This document shows positions 1 to 7,684 of a stretch of DNA of 64,000 nt, one piece after another. Under the pieces are notes generated by a model. That model ran no database searches. It saw only the letters and a program-made list of their open reading frames with translations, and was not told the origin of the DNA. The stretch is taken from assembly GCA_015056325.1 (NCBI GenBank), contig SVGL01000001.1, forward strand, positions 248,001 through 312,000, written 5' to 3'. The DNA comes from Clostridiales bacterium. GTDB lineage: Bacteria; Bacillota; Clostridia; Christensenellales; Aristaeellaceae. How positions within the stretch are numbered: position 1 is the stretch's first letter; every line of letters starts with the position of its first letter. A program made the position numbers and the translations under genes.

Positions 1-162
1 CACACCGAGACCCCCGGCATCTCCGATGCTCCCATCGCCTCCGTGCCCGCTGCCATCGTCGCCGGCAACACCGTTGACGTTGACACCGTGGCTGGCGCGA
101 CTGTCACCTCCAACGCCATCATCGATGCCGTTGTGAAGTGCCTGGAGCAGGCTGCCAACTAA
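1..162 (+). CDS. FMN-binding domain protein, C-terminal fragment
   Basis: The window opens inside this gene; only the last 53 codons are present, in frame 1, ending at TAA. The visible tail holds VDTVAGATVTSNAIIDAV, which fits the C-terminal signature of FMN_bind domains (as in RnfG/NqrC and many secreted Firmicutes flavoproteins), where a threonine in the GAT-TS segment carries covalent FMN in studied members. The short helix after it ends the protein. The N-terminus, any signal peptide and other domains lie outside the window, so the full function (extracellular electron transfer is typical for the family) is inference. Confidence 0.75.
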   Translation, partial: HTETPGISDAPIASVPAAIVAGNTVDVDTVAGATVTSNAIIDAVVKCLEQAAN

Positions 163-185
163 TTCACAACTGAATTAGCCTTTCT

Positions 186-213
186 GGACTCCTCTGTGGA
201 AGCAGGGGAGTCC
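186..213 (+). terminator. weak hairpin after the FMN-binding gene
   Basis: GGACTCC pairs with GGAGTCC across a 14-base loop, 24 bases after the stop codon. The run of T that follows is poor (ATTTATG), so termination is plausible but weak. Confidence 0.5.
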
Positions 214-247
214 ATTTATGTTGAATTGTAAAATGTGCTGTGGATGA

Positions 248-276
248 TTGACGCAGGGGCATGTCTGTGATATTCT
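248..276 (+). promoter_or_regulatory. sigma-A promoter for the small membrane protein gene
   Basis: TTGACG and TATTCT are separated by exactly 17 bases; the start codon lies 22 bases downstream of the -10. Confidence 0.7.
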
Positions 277-297
277 GCCAACAAAGGAGTGATCGCG

Positions 298-795
298 ATG
301 AAACGACGCATGACAGCTTTGGCTGTTTTGATGATCTGTTTGCTGCCCATAACAGCTTCGGCGAATTCTTCCTGGCGGTGGCTGAGTGAAACCCGGCCTT
401 ACGATGTGCTGCCCTTTGTGGCAGTCATTACGATTGCCATTGAAACGGCGGCGATGTGGTATGTGCTGGGGAAGCAGCATCTGGTGAGAATCGCTGTCGC
501 TGTGGTGATTGCGAATTTGCTGTCTTTTGCGGCGCCGTATCTGTGGATGAATTTTGAAATGCATGTCGAGGCGCTGAAGTCCTTCTCCTGGTTGATGGAG
601 AACGGGCATTATTATACGGTCGGTTGTGTATATTTGTGCATGACGCTGATGATTGAAGTGCCAGTGGTATTTCTTACGCTGCGAAAACATACGGGTAACA
701 AGTGGCGGTTTCTGCTGACCGTTGTTGGCTCAAACGCATTGACCACCCTGATCACCGCAGCCGCGGAACGCATTTTCTGCTACGGACATGGATAA
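298..795 (+). CDS. small multi-pass membrane protein, unknown function
   Basis: A 165-residue protein that I do not recognise. It begins with a basic N-terminus and a hydrophobic stretch ending in SASA, like a cleavable signal peptide, followed by about four hydrophobic segments separated by short polar loops, with Cys residues near two of the later segments. The track starts at GTG 289, but that codon directly abuts the AAAGGAG ribosome binding site; ATG 298 has proper spacing and is preferred. It stands alone between its own promoter and a bidirectional terminator. Confidence 0.7.
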   Translation: MKRRMTALAVLMICLLPITASANSSWRWLSETRPYDVLPFVAVITIAIETAAMWYVLGKQHLVRIAVAVVIANLLSFAAPYLWMNFEMHVEALKSFSWLMENGHYYTVGCVYLCMTLMIEVPVVFLTLRKHTGNKWRFLLTVVGSNALTTLITAAAERIFCYGHG

Positions 796-808
796 AACAG
801 CATACCAA

Positions 809-835
809 AAGGCTCCTCCTTGTGGAGGAGCCTTC
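809..835. terminator. bidirectional intrinsic terminator
   Basis: GGCTCCTCC pairs with GGAGGAGCC across a 3-base loop and is flanked by A-rich and T-rich ends, so it can serve both converging genes. Confidence 0.85.
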
Positions 836-840
836 TTGCA

Positions 841-1386
841 TCACCGTTCACTTTTCAGCAGCGCATACCAGCAGGCGTCGCACACGCCCTGATTGTTCCA
901 GTCGGACTGTCGCAGCGTGCCCTCGTACTTCATGCCGCACTTTTTCATCACGTCGCCGGAATGCGGATTGCGGGGGTCGTGGCGGGCCTCGATGCGGTCA
1001 TAGCCGACCTCATCAAAGAGGCAGTCCATCACGGCCTTGAGGGCCTCGCTGACAATGCCCATGTGCCACCAGTTCCGTCCGATGCAGTAGCCAATGTGTG
1101 CCTTGCCAACCCGGTCATCATGCTCCACCACGGCCATGCTGCCGATGGGCTGGCCGTCATACACGATGGCCCACTGGTAATAGTCAGGCGCCGCATAGTG
1201 GCTGATCCAGTCGTTACACACCCATTGGCTCACCTCGACGCTCCTGTGCGTCGGCCACGTGAGGAACTTCGTCACCTCCGGGTCGCTGGCCCAGTTGGCG
1301 AACATGGCTGGCGCGTCGTCCACGGTAAAGGGACGCAGGGTCAGCCGCGGCGTTGTGAGGATATGTGTGCCTTTGTGATTCACCAT
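841..1386 (-). CDS. GNAT N-acetyltransferase, RimJ/RimL type
   Basis: A 181-residue protein with the TPRLTLRPFTVDDA opening and the later QPIGSMAVVEHDD and HIGYCIGRNWWHMGIVSEAL segments typical of Acetyltransf_3 enzymes, which use acetyl-CoA to acetylate N-terminal or side-chain amines. The acetyl-CoA loop region is degenerate relative to Q/RxxGxA. The substrate cannot be told from sequence. The track start at 1416 was rejected because ATG 1386 has AAGGAGGG at good spacing. It follows plsY in the same direction after a terminator-like hairpin, so it is probably expressed at a reduced level from the der-plsY unit. Confidence 0.85.
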   Translation of the reverse strand: MVNHKGTHILTTPRLTLRPFTVDDAPAMFANWASDPEVTKFLTWPTHRSVEVSQWVCNDWISHYAAPDYYQWAIVYDGQPIGSMAVVEHDDRVGKAHIGYCIGRNWWHMGIVSEALKAVMDCLFDEVGYDRIEARHDPRNPHSGDVMKKCGMKYEGTLRQSDWNNQGVCDACWYALLKSER

Positions 1387-1405
1387 GGAAATCCCTCCTT
1401 GTACA

Positions 1406-1433
1406 GAAAAGCGCACAGGTTTCCCCGTGCGCT
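1406..1433 (-). terminator. terminator or attenuator between plsY and the GNAT gene
   Basis: On the minus strand, AGCGCAC pairs with GTGCGCT and is followed by TTTT. It lies in the 54-base gap, so it may limit read-through into the acetyltransferase gene. Confidence 0.6.
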
Positions 1434-1440
1434 GTATGCA

Positions 1441-2037
1441 TTATTTCTTCTTGCTGCCGAGCTTGTTCTCGGTGCCCTTCAGCAGACGGCCGATGTTGGC
1501 ATGATGACGCCAGATCAGCAGCCCGGAGATAGCAATCACCCATACGATGACCAGCCAGTTTGCCCAGTTGGTGGCAATGACCATCACTGCGAACAGCGCC
1601 GCCAGAGTGATGGAACCCAAGGACACATACTTGGTGGTTGCGATTAGCGCGATGGCAACAACGTAACAGATGATCGCGGGGATGGGGAAGGTCATCAGCA
1701 TGACCGCCAGGGTAGAGGCTACGCCCTTGCCGCCCTTGAACTGGAAGAAGCAGGGCCAGTTGTGGCCGATGACGACCGCCAGACCAGCAACCATGGCGCC
1801 GTTGAGGTCCATCCAGACCCGGCCGATGATGCAGGCGATCAGTGCCTTCAGGATGTCCAGCACAAAGACGATCAGGCCGGTCTTCACGCCCATGACGCGC
1901 AGCACATTGGTAGCGCCGGTGTTCTTGCTGCCGACCTCGCGCAGATTCGGGCCGCCCTTGAGCTTGGCCACGATCATGCCGAAGGAGATGCTGCCCAGCA
2001 GATAGGCGATCACCGCGATAATGACGTAATTCATCAT
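1441..2037 (-). CDS. plsY: glycerol-3-phosphate acyltransferase PlsY
   Basis: A 198-residue integral membrane enzyme that transfers the acyl group of acyl-phosphate to glycerol-3-phosphate, the first step of phosphatidic acid synthesis in Firmicutes. Visible family motifs are GSISFGMIVAKL near the N-terminus, GSKNTGATNVLR, GHNWPCFFQFKGGKGVAS and a C-terminal RHHANIGRLLKGTENKL, with about five membrane segments between. The length is normal. The ORF track extends upstream; the start with AAGGAGG just before it is ATG 2037 (an ATG at 2034 is the alternative). It lies 10 bases after der, an adjacency common in Clostridia. Confidence 0.97.
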   Translation of the reverse strand: MMNYVIIAVIAYLLGSISFGMIVAKLKGGPNLREVGSKNTGATNVLRVMGVKTGLIVFVLDILKALIACIIGRVWMDLNGAMVAGLAVVIGHNWPCFFQFKGGKGVASTLAVMLMTFPIPAIICYVVAIALIATTKYVSLGSITLAALFAVMVIATNWANWLVIVWVIAISGLLIWRHHANIGRLLKGTENKLGSKKK

Positions 2038-2047
2038 GTTTGCCTCC

Positions 2048-3379
2048 TTACTTGTCCTTCTTCTTCTCACGCAGGAGGAAGCGGATGGGGGTGCCGGTGA
2101 AGTCGAAGGTCTTGCGGAAGTAGTTCTCCAGGTAGCGCTCGTAGGCGAAGTGCATGAGTGTCTCGTCGTTGACGAAGAGGATGAACAGGGGCGGGCAGGT
2201 AGACTGCTGGGTGACGTAGTAGATCTTCAGGCGGCGGCCATTGGTCGCCGGGGGCTGGAGATCGGCGGTAGCGTCGGTGAGGACGTCGTTGAGGATGCCG
2301 GTGGGGATGCGCTTGCTTGCCTGGGCCCAAACCTGATCCACCATGTCCATCACGGTGTGCACGCGCTGGCCGGTCTTGGCGGAGAGGAAGAGCACGGGCG
2401 CATAGTCCATGAACTTCAGGTCCTCCAGCACCTGCTTCTTGTAGGATTCGAGGGTGCCGGTTTCCTTTTCGATCGCGTCCCACTTGTTGATGACAACGAT
2501 GACAGCCTTGCCCTCCTCGCGGATGAGGCCGGCGATCTTGGTGTCCTGCTCGGTCACGCCGTCCTGGGCGTCGATGAGCAGAAGCGCCACGTCGCAGCGG
2601 CGGATAGCCGCAATGGAGCGCAGCACGCTGTAGCGCTCCAGGGACTCGTCCTCAATCTGGCTCTTGCGGCGGATGCCGGCGGTGTCGATGATGTTGTACT
2701 CCGTGCCGTTGACCTTGAACTTGGTGTCGATGGCGTCACGGGTGGTGCCGGCGATGTTGGAGACCATGGTGCGCTCCTGACCGAGCAGCTTGTTCACCAG
2801 GGAGGACTTGCCCACGTTGGGGCGGCCCACGACGGCCAGCTGCAGCACGTGATCTTCCTCGTCCAGTTCATCCTTGGTCTGGGGCGGCAGCTCCTTGCAG
2901 ATGGCCTCCAGCAGGTCGCCCAGGCCCATCATGTTCGCCGCGCTGATGGCGATTGGATCGCCGATGCCCAGCTCATAGAACTCGTAGATATTGTCCACCA
3001 TGGAGATGTGGTCGACCTTGTTGATCGCAAGAATCACGGGCTTCGAGGTCTTGCGCAGCATGTTGGCGACCTCGCGATCATCGTCGGTGAGGCCCGTGCG
3101 GCCATCGGCGAAGAAGCAGATCACATCCGCGGTATCCATGGCAATCTCCGCCTGGTGCCGCATCTGGGAGAGCAGCACGTCCTCGCTGCGGGGGTCAATA
3201 CCGCCGGTGTCGATCATGGTGAAGCGGCGGTTTTGCCACTCCACGTCGCAGTAGATGCGGTCGCGGGTGACACCGGGGGTATCTTCGACGATGGAGATGC
3301 GCTTGCCGGTGATGCGGTTGAAGAAAGTAGACTTGCCAACGTTGGGACGGCCGACGATGGCAACGAGGGGCTTAGCCAT
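2048..3379 (-). CDS. der: ribosome assembly GTPase Der (EngA)
   Basis: A 443-residue protein with the double GTPase layout unique to Der. The first domain has GRPNVGKST at residues 10-18, DTGGI and NKVD; the second has GRPNVGKSS near residue 185, DTAGI and NKWD; a basic KH-like domain closes the protein. Der acts in maturation of the 50S ribosomal subunit. The start at 3379 is supported by AGGAGG. It is preceded by the DUF512 radical SAM gene and followed closely by plsY, so the three are likely one transcript. Confidence 0.98.
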   Translation of the reverse strand: MAKPLVAIVGRPNVGKSTFFNRITGKRISIVEDTPGVTRDRIYCDVEWQNRRFTMIDTGGIDPRSEDVLLSQMRHQAEIAMDTADVICFFADGRTGLTDDDREVANMLRKTSKPVILAINKVDHISMVDNIYEFYELGIGDPIAISAANMMGLGDLLEAICKELPPQTKDELDEEDHVLQLAVVGRPNVGKSSLVNKLLGQERTMVSNIAGTTRDAIDTKFKVNGTEYNIIDTAGIRRKSQIEDESLERYSVLRSIAAIRRCDVALLLIDAQDGVTEQDTKIAGLIREEGKAVIVVINKWDAIEKETGTLESYKKQVLEDLKFMDYAPVLFLSAKTGQRVHTVMDMVDQVWAQASKRIPTGILNDVLTDATADLQPPATNGRRLKIYYVTQQSTCPPLFILFVNDETLMHFAYERYLENYFRKTFDFTGTPIRFLLREKKKDK

Positions 3380-3410
3380 ATTTGTGTCCTCCTAATGAAC
3401 GGCTGAGGAT

Positions 3411-4715
3411 TTACTCCTGATAGCCGGAGATCGCGCGCCAGAAGCCTTCACCGGTTGCTTCGGTGATTCGCAGGGGTGCGGGCAGCGCCTTGCGCACATC
3501 CTCGACGGACATATCGTCCAGGAAAAGATCGCCCTCTGCGCGGATCATGCTCCGCACGATGAGGATCTCGTCAGCATTTACGTCTTTGCATTGCTCCACC
3601 AGGTCGCCGCCGGTGATGAGCCCTGCCACGGTCACCGATTCGCCAAAGAATCGGTTTGTGATAGGGCGTACCTCCACGGTGGTACCTTTGGGGGCGTACT
3701 GATCCGCCAGCCGCTGCAGGAACGGTGCGATGGAAGTGCCTGTGGCGATACACAGCCTGCGGGGCGCGGTTTCTTCTACCGGGTAATCCTCGGCGGCGTA
3801 TTGCAGGTCAGTCTCGAACATCCTCAGCATGCCCACGCCGTTCTCAATCTGCGGGTAGTCCTCGTATTCCTCGTCCTCGGGGAGGGGGAGGCCGGACAGG
3901 CAGTAGAACTCGTCTGCCGGGAAGACGAAGCGGGTGCCCATTTCCGAAAAGAATTTCTTCTGCAGGGGCTTCATGGATTCGATCAGCTCGGTGGCCATCT
4001 GCTTGTCGTAGGGCTTGATGTAGGGCAGGCCGTCGCGGTGCTTGGTCAGGCCGATGGGCACCAGCGCGATGGACTGCGCCGCGGGAGCCAGCTCTGCCAG
4101 CTCGCGGATGGACTTCATCAGGATTTCGCCGTCGTTCCAGCCGGGGCAGAGCACGATCTGGCAATGGAAGCGGATGCCGTGCTTCTTCAGCAAGCGGAGA
4201 TTATCCATGATCTGCGCGGCCTTGGGGTTGCGCAGCATTTTCACGCGCATGTCCGGGTCGGTGCAATGCACGGAAATGTACAGCGGGGATACCTTACGGC
4301 GGATGATTCGGTCAAGCTCTGCGTCATCAATGTTGGTCATTGTGATGTAGTTGCCCATCATCAGCGACAACCGCCAGTCATCATCCTTGACATAGAGGGT
4401 TTTGCGCATGCCGGGGGGCATCTGGTCAATGAAGCAGAAGATGCAATGATTTTTGCAGGGGCGGGGAGAGGAAACGATGGTCTGATCGAGGGTTACGCCA
4501 AGTGGCTCCCAGTCCTGCTTACGGACGTGGAGCGTTTCTTCCCGACCATCGGCGCGGCGGATGACCATGTCAAACCGTCTATTCGCTGTCAGGGCTTGAT
4601 AATCGATCTGGTCGATGATGGGTTCTCCTGCGATGGAGACGAGCTGGTCGCCTTCCTGCAGGCCAAGCCTTTGGGCAATGGAGCCAGGCTGCACATGGGT
4701 GATTGCAGTAGCCAT
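3411..4715 (-). CDS. PDZ/radical SAM/DUF512 protein
   Basis: A 434-residue protein. An N-terminal PDZ-like domain (residues about 5-65) is followed by the radical SAM cluster motif CKNHCIFC (Cys 87, 91, 94) and a C-terminal DUF512 region. This architecture is that of the conserved Fe-S oxidoreductases usually found next to der in Clostridia; the reaction is unknown. The track start at 4772 was replaced by ATG 4715, which has AAGGAGG. It has its own promoter and heads the der-plsY unit, hinting at a role near translation or envelope biogenesis, but that is inference. Confidence 0.9.
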   Translation of the reverse strand: MATAITHVQPGSIAQRLGLQEGDQLVSIAGEPIIDQIDYQALTANRRFDMVIRRADGREETLHVRKQDWEPLGVTLDQTIVSSPRPCKNHCIFCFIDQMPPGMRKTLYVKDDDWRLSLMMGNYITMTNIDDAELDRIIRRKVSPLYISVHCTDPDMRVKMLRNPKAAQIMDNLRLLKKHGIRFHCQIVLCPGWNDGEILMKSIRELAELAPAAQSIALVPIGLTKHRDGLPYIKPYDKQMATELIESMKPLQKKFFSEMGTRFVFPADEFYCLSGLPLPEDEEYEDYPQIENGVGMLRMFETDLQYAAEDYPVEETAPRRLCIATGTSIAPFLQRLADQYAPKGTTVEVRPITNRFFGESVTVAGLITGGDLVEQCKDVNADEILIVRSMIRAEGDLFLDDMSVEDVRKALPAPLRITEATGEGFWRAISGYQE

Positions 4716-4783
4716 ACGCCGCCTCCTTCCTACAGTTTTGCACAACTTAAACAGGCGATGCGCATACTTCACGCATCATACCT

Positions 4784-4812
4784 ATTATGCGGCAGAATTG
4801 CCCAAAAGTCAA
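4784..4812 (-). promoter_or_regulatory. sigma-A promoter for the DUF512-der-plsY unit
   Basis: On the minus strand TTGACT and CATAAT are 17 bases apart. A perfect GGGAC/GTCCC inverted repeat with a 3-base centre (about 4813-4826) abuts the -35. Confidence 0.65.
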
Positions 4813-4932
4813 GGGGACTTCGTCCCACTTCCTTTCAAACAGCATCAATATGTCGTTGTGAATGCCATCTTTCGGCAGCGTGTATGAGGATCGAAGCATT
4901 GACCAAACTACTGTCCAAAGGGGGATGAAAGC

Positions 4933-6177
4933 ATGGCGACATACCGCATCAGGCATTGCGAGCAGCTTCGGGGAGAAGTGATTATCCATTCGGCGAAGAA
5001 TGCCGTGCTGCCGCTGATGTGCGCGTGTCTGCTGACGCGGGAGCCGCTGATATTGGAGCATGTGCCGAATCTGACGGATGTACAGACGCTCCTGGATATT
5101 CTGGCGGATTGCGGTGTTTCCATGCGCCGGGACGGAAACACGCTGACGCTTTGGGCAGAGGAGCCCAAATCGCCTGCGGTGACGGATTTGCTCAGCCGGA
5201 TGCGCGCATCGGTGCTGGTGATGGGCCCTCTGCTGGCACGCACCGGATATGCGCGCGTCAGTTTACCCGGCGGATGTGCCATCGGCCAGCGTCCCATCGA
5301 TCTACACTTAAAGGGCATGGAGGCCCTGGGTGCACAGGTGCAGCTGACACCGGGCTCGGTGACGCTGCAAGGGAAGCTCCGGGGAGGGAATATATACTTG
5401 GATTTCCCCTCTGTGGGCGCGACGGAGAACATCCTTCTGGCAGCAGCCCTTGCGGATGGCGTCACCCGCATCGAAAATGCCGCCAAGGAGCCGGAAATTG
5501 TTGATTTATGTGGCTGTCTTGTGCAGATGGGCGCAGGTATTACCGGCGCCGGGAGCGGCACCATCACGGTGGAAGGAAGGGAGAGCTTGCACGGCTGCAC
5601 CTGGCGGCCTATTCCGGACAGAATCGAGGCGGGGACGATCCTCTGCGCCTCCGCGATGACGGAAGGAAGCGTACTGCTGCGGGGGATCCGGGCAGATCAG
5701 ATGCAGGCGGTGCTCTTCAAGCTGGCAGAGACAGGCGTAACCCTGCGGGATTCGCCCGCTGGCCTGCGTCTGACGGGGCGCGGCAGCCAGCCCATCCAGG
5801 TGCGTACGCTGGCATATCCTGGTTTTCCCACGGATATGCAGGCCCCCATGATGGCGCTGGCGCTGCGGCTTCGTGGTACCTCCGTCTTCATGGAGACCAT
5901 CTTTGAAAATCGCTTCATGCATGCACGGGAGATGGTCCGTCTGGGGGCGAACATCCGCATTGAGGACCGCATCGCCTTGGTCAGCGGCGGCGGCATGCTC
6001 TCCGGCACAACCGTCTCCAGCACGGATCTGCGGGGCGGTGCAGCGATGATGCTGGCAGGTCTGGCTGCAGAGGGGGAGACCATCCTCCGCGATCCGGCGG
6101 GGCACATTGCCCGGGGTTATGAGGACTTGCCGGGAATGCTGGGCAGCCTTGGGGCGGACATCGTCATGGAAGTATAA
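4933..6177 (+). CDS. murA: UDP-N-acetylglucosamine 1-carboxyvinyltransferase
   Basis: A 414-residue EPSP-synthase-fold enzyme that transfers enolpyruvate from PEP to UDP-GlcNAc, the first committed step of peptidoglycan synthesis. Lys22 and Asn23 of the substrate loop are present (SAKNAVLP), and Cys115 lies in LPGGCAIGQRPIDLHLKG, the fosfomycin-sensitive active-site form. A GLAAEGETIL-type segment is present near the C-terminus. Fosfomycin-resistant Asp variants are excluded by the Cys. The start has GGGGG-type Shine-Dalgarno sequence 8 bases upstream. It is divergent from the DUF512 gene. Firmicutes often have two MurA paralogues; which one this is cannot be decided. Confidence 0.96.
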   Translation: MATYRIRHCEQLRGEVIIHSAKNAVLPLMCACLLTREPLILEHVPNLTDVQTLLDILADCGVSMRRDGNTLTLWAEEPKSPAVTDLLSRMRASVLVMGPLLARTGYARVSLPGGCAIGQRPIDLHLKGMEALGAQVQLTPGSVTLQGKLRGGNIYLDFPSVGATENILLAAALADGVTRIENAAKEPEIVDLCGCLVQMGAGITGAGSGTITVEGRESLHGCTWRPIPDRIEAGTILCASAMTEGSVLLRGIRADQMQAVLFKLAETGVTLRDSPAGLRLTGRGSQPIQVRTLAYPGFPTDMQAPMMALALRLRGTSVFMETIFENRFMHAREMVRLGANIRIEDRIALVSGGGMLSGTTVSSTDLRGGAAMMLAGLAAEGETILRDPAGHIARGYEDLPGMLGSLGADIVMEV

Positions 6178-6190
6178 CGTACGTTTTACT

Positions 6191-6236
6191 TTGACACAGC
6201 GGCCAAAACGTGCTATTCTATCTGTCATACGACAGA
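6191..6236 (+). promoter_or_regulatory. strong sigma-A promoter with downstream palindrome (MATE gene)
   Basis: TTGACA and TATTCT are 17 bases apart (6191-6219). Immediately after the -10, at the expected transcription start, lies TCTGTC-ATAC-GACAGA (6221-6236), a perfect 6-base inverted repeat suited to repressor binding. Confidence 0.75.
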
Positions 6237-6250
6237 AAGAAGGGATTATC

Positions 6251-7639
6251 ATGGCACGCAAGGACGTGGACATGACCCGCGGCAGTATTCTCAAACATTA
6301 TCTGGCCTTTGCAGCGCCATTGGCGGTTGGCCTGCTTTTCCAGCAGCTCTACAATGCGGTGGATGCAGCTATTATCGGTAACTTCGGCCCGCCAAATGCA
6401 CTTGGCGCAGTGACTTCCACCGGCAGCATTATCAACATGCTGATCGGCATCTTCAACGGTCTGTCCCTGGGCACTGGCGTGGTGCTGAGCCAGGCCTATG
6501 GCGCCCATGATGAGGAACGCATTGGCAAAGTTGTCCACACAACGATGCTCGCCACCCTCATCCTGTGTGTAATTGCCACAGTGCTGGGCTTGTTCATTGC
6601 CCGGCCTGCACTGGTGATGATGAACACACCGCCGGAGATCATGGAGATGTCTGTCACCTACCTGATGACCTACTTCGCTGGCATCAGCGGACTGCTGATC
6701 TACAACATGGGCTCGGCGATCCTGCGCGCGGTGGGGGATTCCAAACGTCCCTTGTACTTCCTGATCTTTTCCGCTGTGGTCAACACGGTGCTGGACCTGG
6801 TGTTCGTGATTCTGCTGGACATGAGTGTCTTCGGCGTGGCACTGGCCACGATTATTGCCCAGGGGTTGTCCGCGCTGCTGGTGGTGTATGTCCTGATGAA
6901 AGAAAAGAGCGCCTACGGCCTGCGTTTGCCCGCGCTGCGTATTGACAAGGCGGAGTGTAAGGAGATCTTCCGCCTGGGCCTGCCCTCCAGCATCCAGCAG
7001 GGCCTGACTAGCTTCTCCAACGTGTTCGTCATGGGCTATGTCAACGCCTTTGGCGCGGACTGCACCAGCGGCTGGGGCGCGTACAACAAGCTGGATATGT
7101 TCCTGATGGTGCCGGTGATGGCGCTGGCCCAGGCATCCACCACTTTTGTTGGGCAGAACTGGGGCGCGAAGCAGTATGCCCGCGCGAAAAAGGGCGTGCG
7201 CTCGGGCGTGATCATGTCTATGATCTGCCTGGTGACCATGGCTGCTGCGGTGCTCCTCTTCGCCAATCCGCTGTTGCACCTGATCACCAAGAACCCCGCA
7301 GAGATCGCCTATGGCGAGCGCTTCATCCGTATCATTACGCCCTTTTACATCACCATCTGTTTCAACCAGATGTACGCCGGCGCACTGCGGGGCATTGGCA
7401 GCGCCAAAACGCCGATGTTCATCTTCCTGGGCTCCTTCGTGGCCTTCCGCCAGGCGTTCCTGTTCCTGGTGAAGCTGCTGGTGGACTTCAATATCATCGG
7501 CAACCTCTCCGACGCACATTTCAACCTGATGTCCCTAGCGTTCCCCATGGGATGGATGATGGCAAGCGCGTTGCTGATCATCTTCTACCGGCGGTCGAAG
7601 CTGTTCCATGCGGAGGACGAAACGCCCATTGCGGCATAA
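6251..7639 (+). CDS. MATE family multidrug/cation exporter
   Basis: A 462-residue protein with about twelve hydrophobic segments in two similar halves. The N-terminal LAFAAPLAVGLLFQQLYNAVDAAIIGNF and the middle LPSSIQQGLTSFSNVFVMGYVNAFG are typical of the MATE DinF/NorM-like group, which exports cationic drugs or metabolites in exchange for Na+ or H+. The track start (6107) runs back into murA; ATG 6251 follows AGAAGGG. It is a single-gene unit with a strong promoter, a palindrome at +1 and a good terminator. The substrate is unknown. Confidence 0.93.
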   Translation: MARKDVDMTRGSILKHYLAFAAPLAVGLLFQQLYNAVDAAIIGNFGPPNALGAVTSTGSIINMLIGIFNGLSLGTGVVLSQAYGAHDEERIGKVVHTTMLATLILCVIATVLGLFIARPALVMMNTPPEIMEMSVTYLMTYFAGISGLLIYNMGSAILRAVGDSKRPLYFLIFSAVVNTVLDLVFVILLDMSVFGVALATIIAQGLSALLVVYVLMKEKSAYGLRLPALRIDKAECKEIFRLGLPSSIQQGLTSFSNVFVMGYVNAFGADCTSGWGAYNKLDMFLMVPVMALAQASTTFVGQNWGAKQYARAKKGVRSGVIMSMICLVTMAAAVLLFANPLLHLITKNPAEIAYGERFIRIITPFYITICFNQMYAGALRGIGSAKTPMFIFLGSFVAFRQAFLFLVKLLVDFNIIGNLSDAHFNLMSLAFPMGWMMASALLIIFYRRSKLFHAEDETPIAA

Positions 7640-7650
7640 TCGTATACACA

Positions 7651-7678
7651 AAGACCCGGGCCGGTTGGCTCGGGTCTT
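7651..7678. terminator. bidirectional intrinsic terminator
   Basis: AAGACCCG-GGCC pairs with GGCTCGGGTCTT (one G/T pair) between the converging MATE and ABC-F genes. Confidence 0.8.
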
Positions 7679-7684
7679 CGTGTG

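Noticed and set aside
2036-3406. 456-aa plus-strand ORF opposite der
   Set aside because: It is an antisense shadow: der has complete GTPase motifs and a ribosome binding site, and the shadow peptide is rich in His/Val/Leu runs with no family motif.
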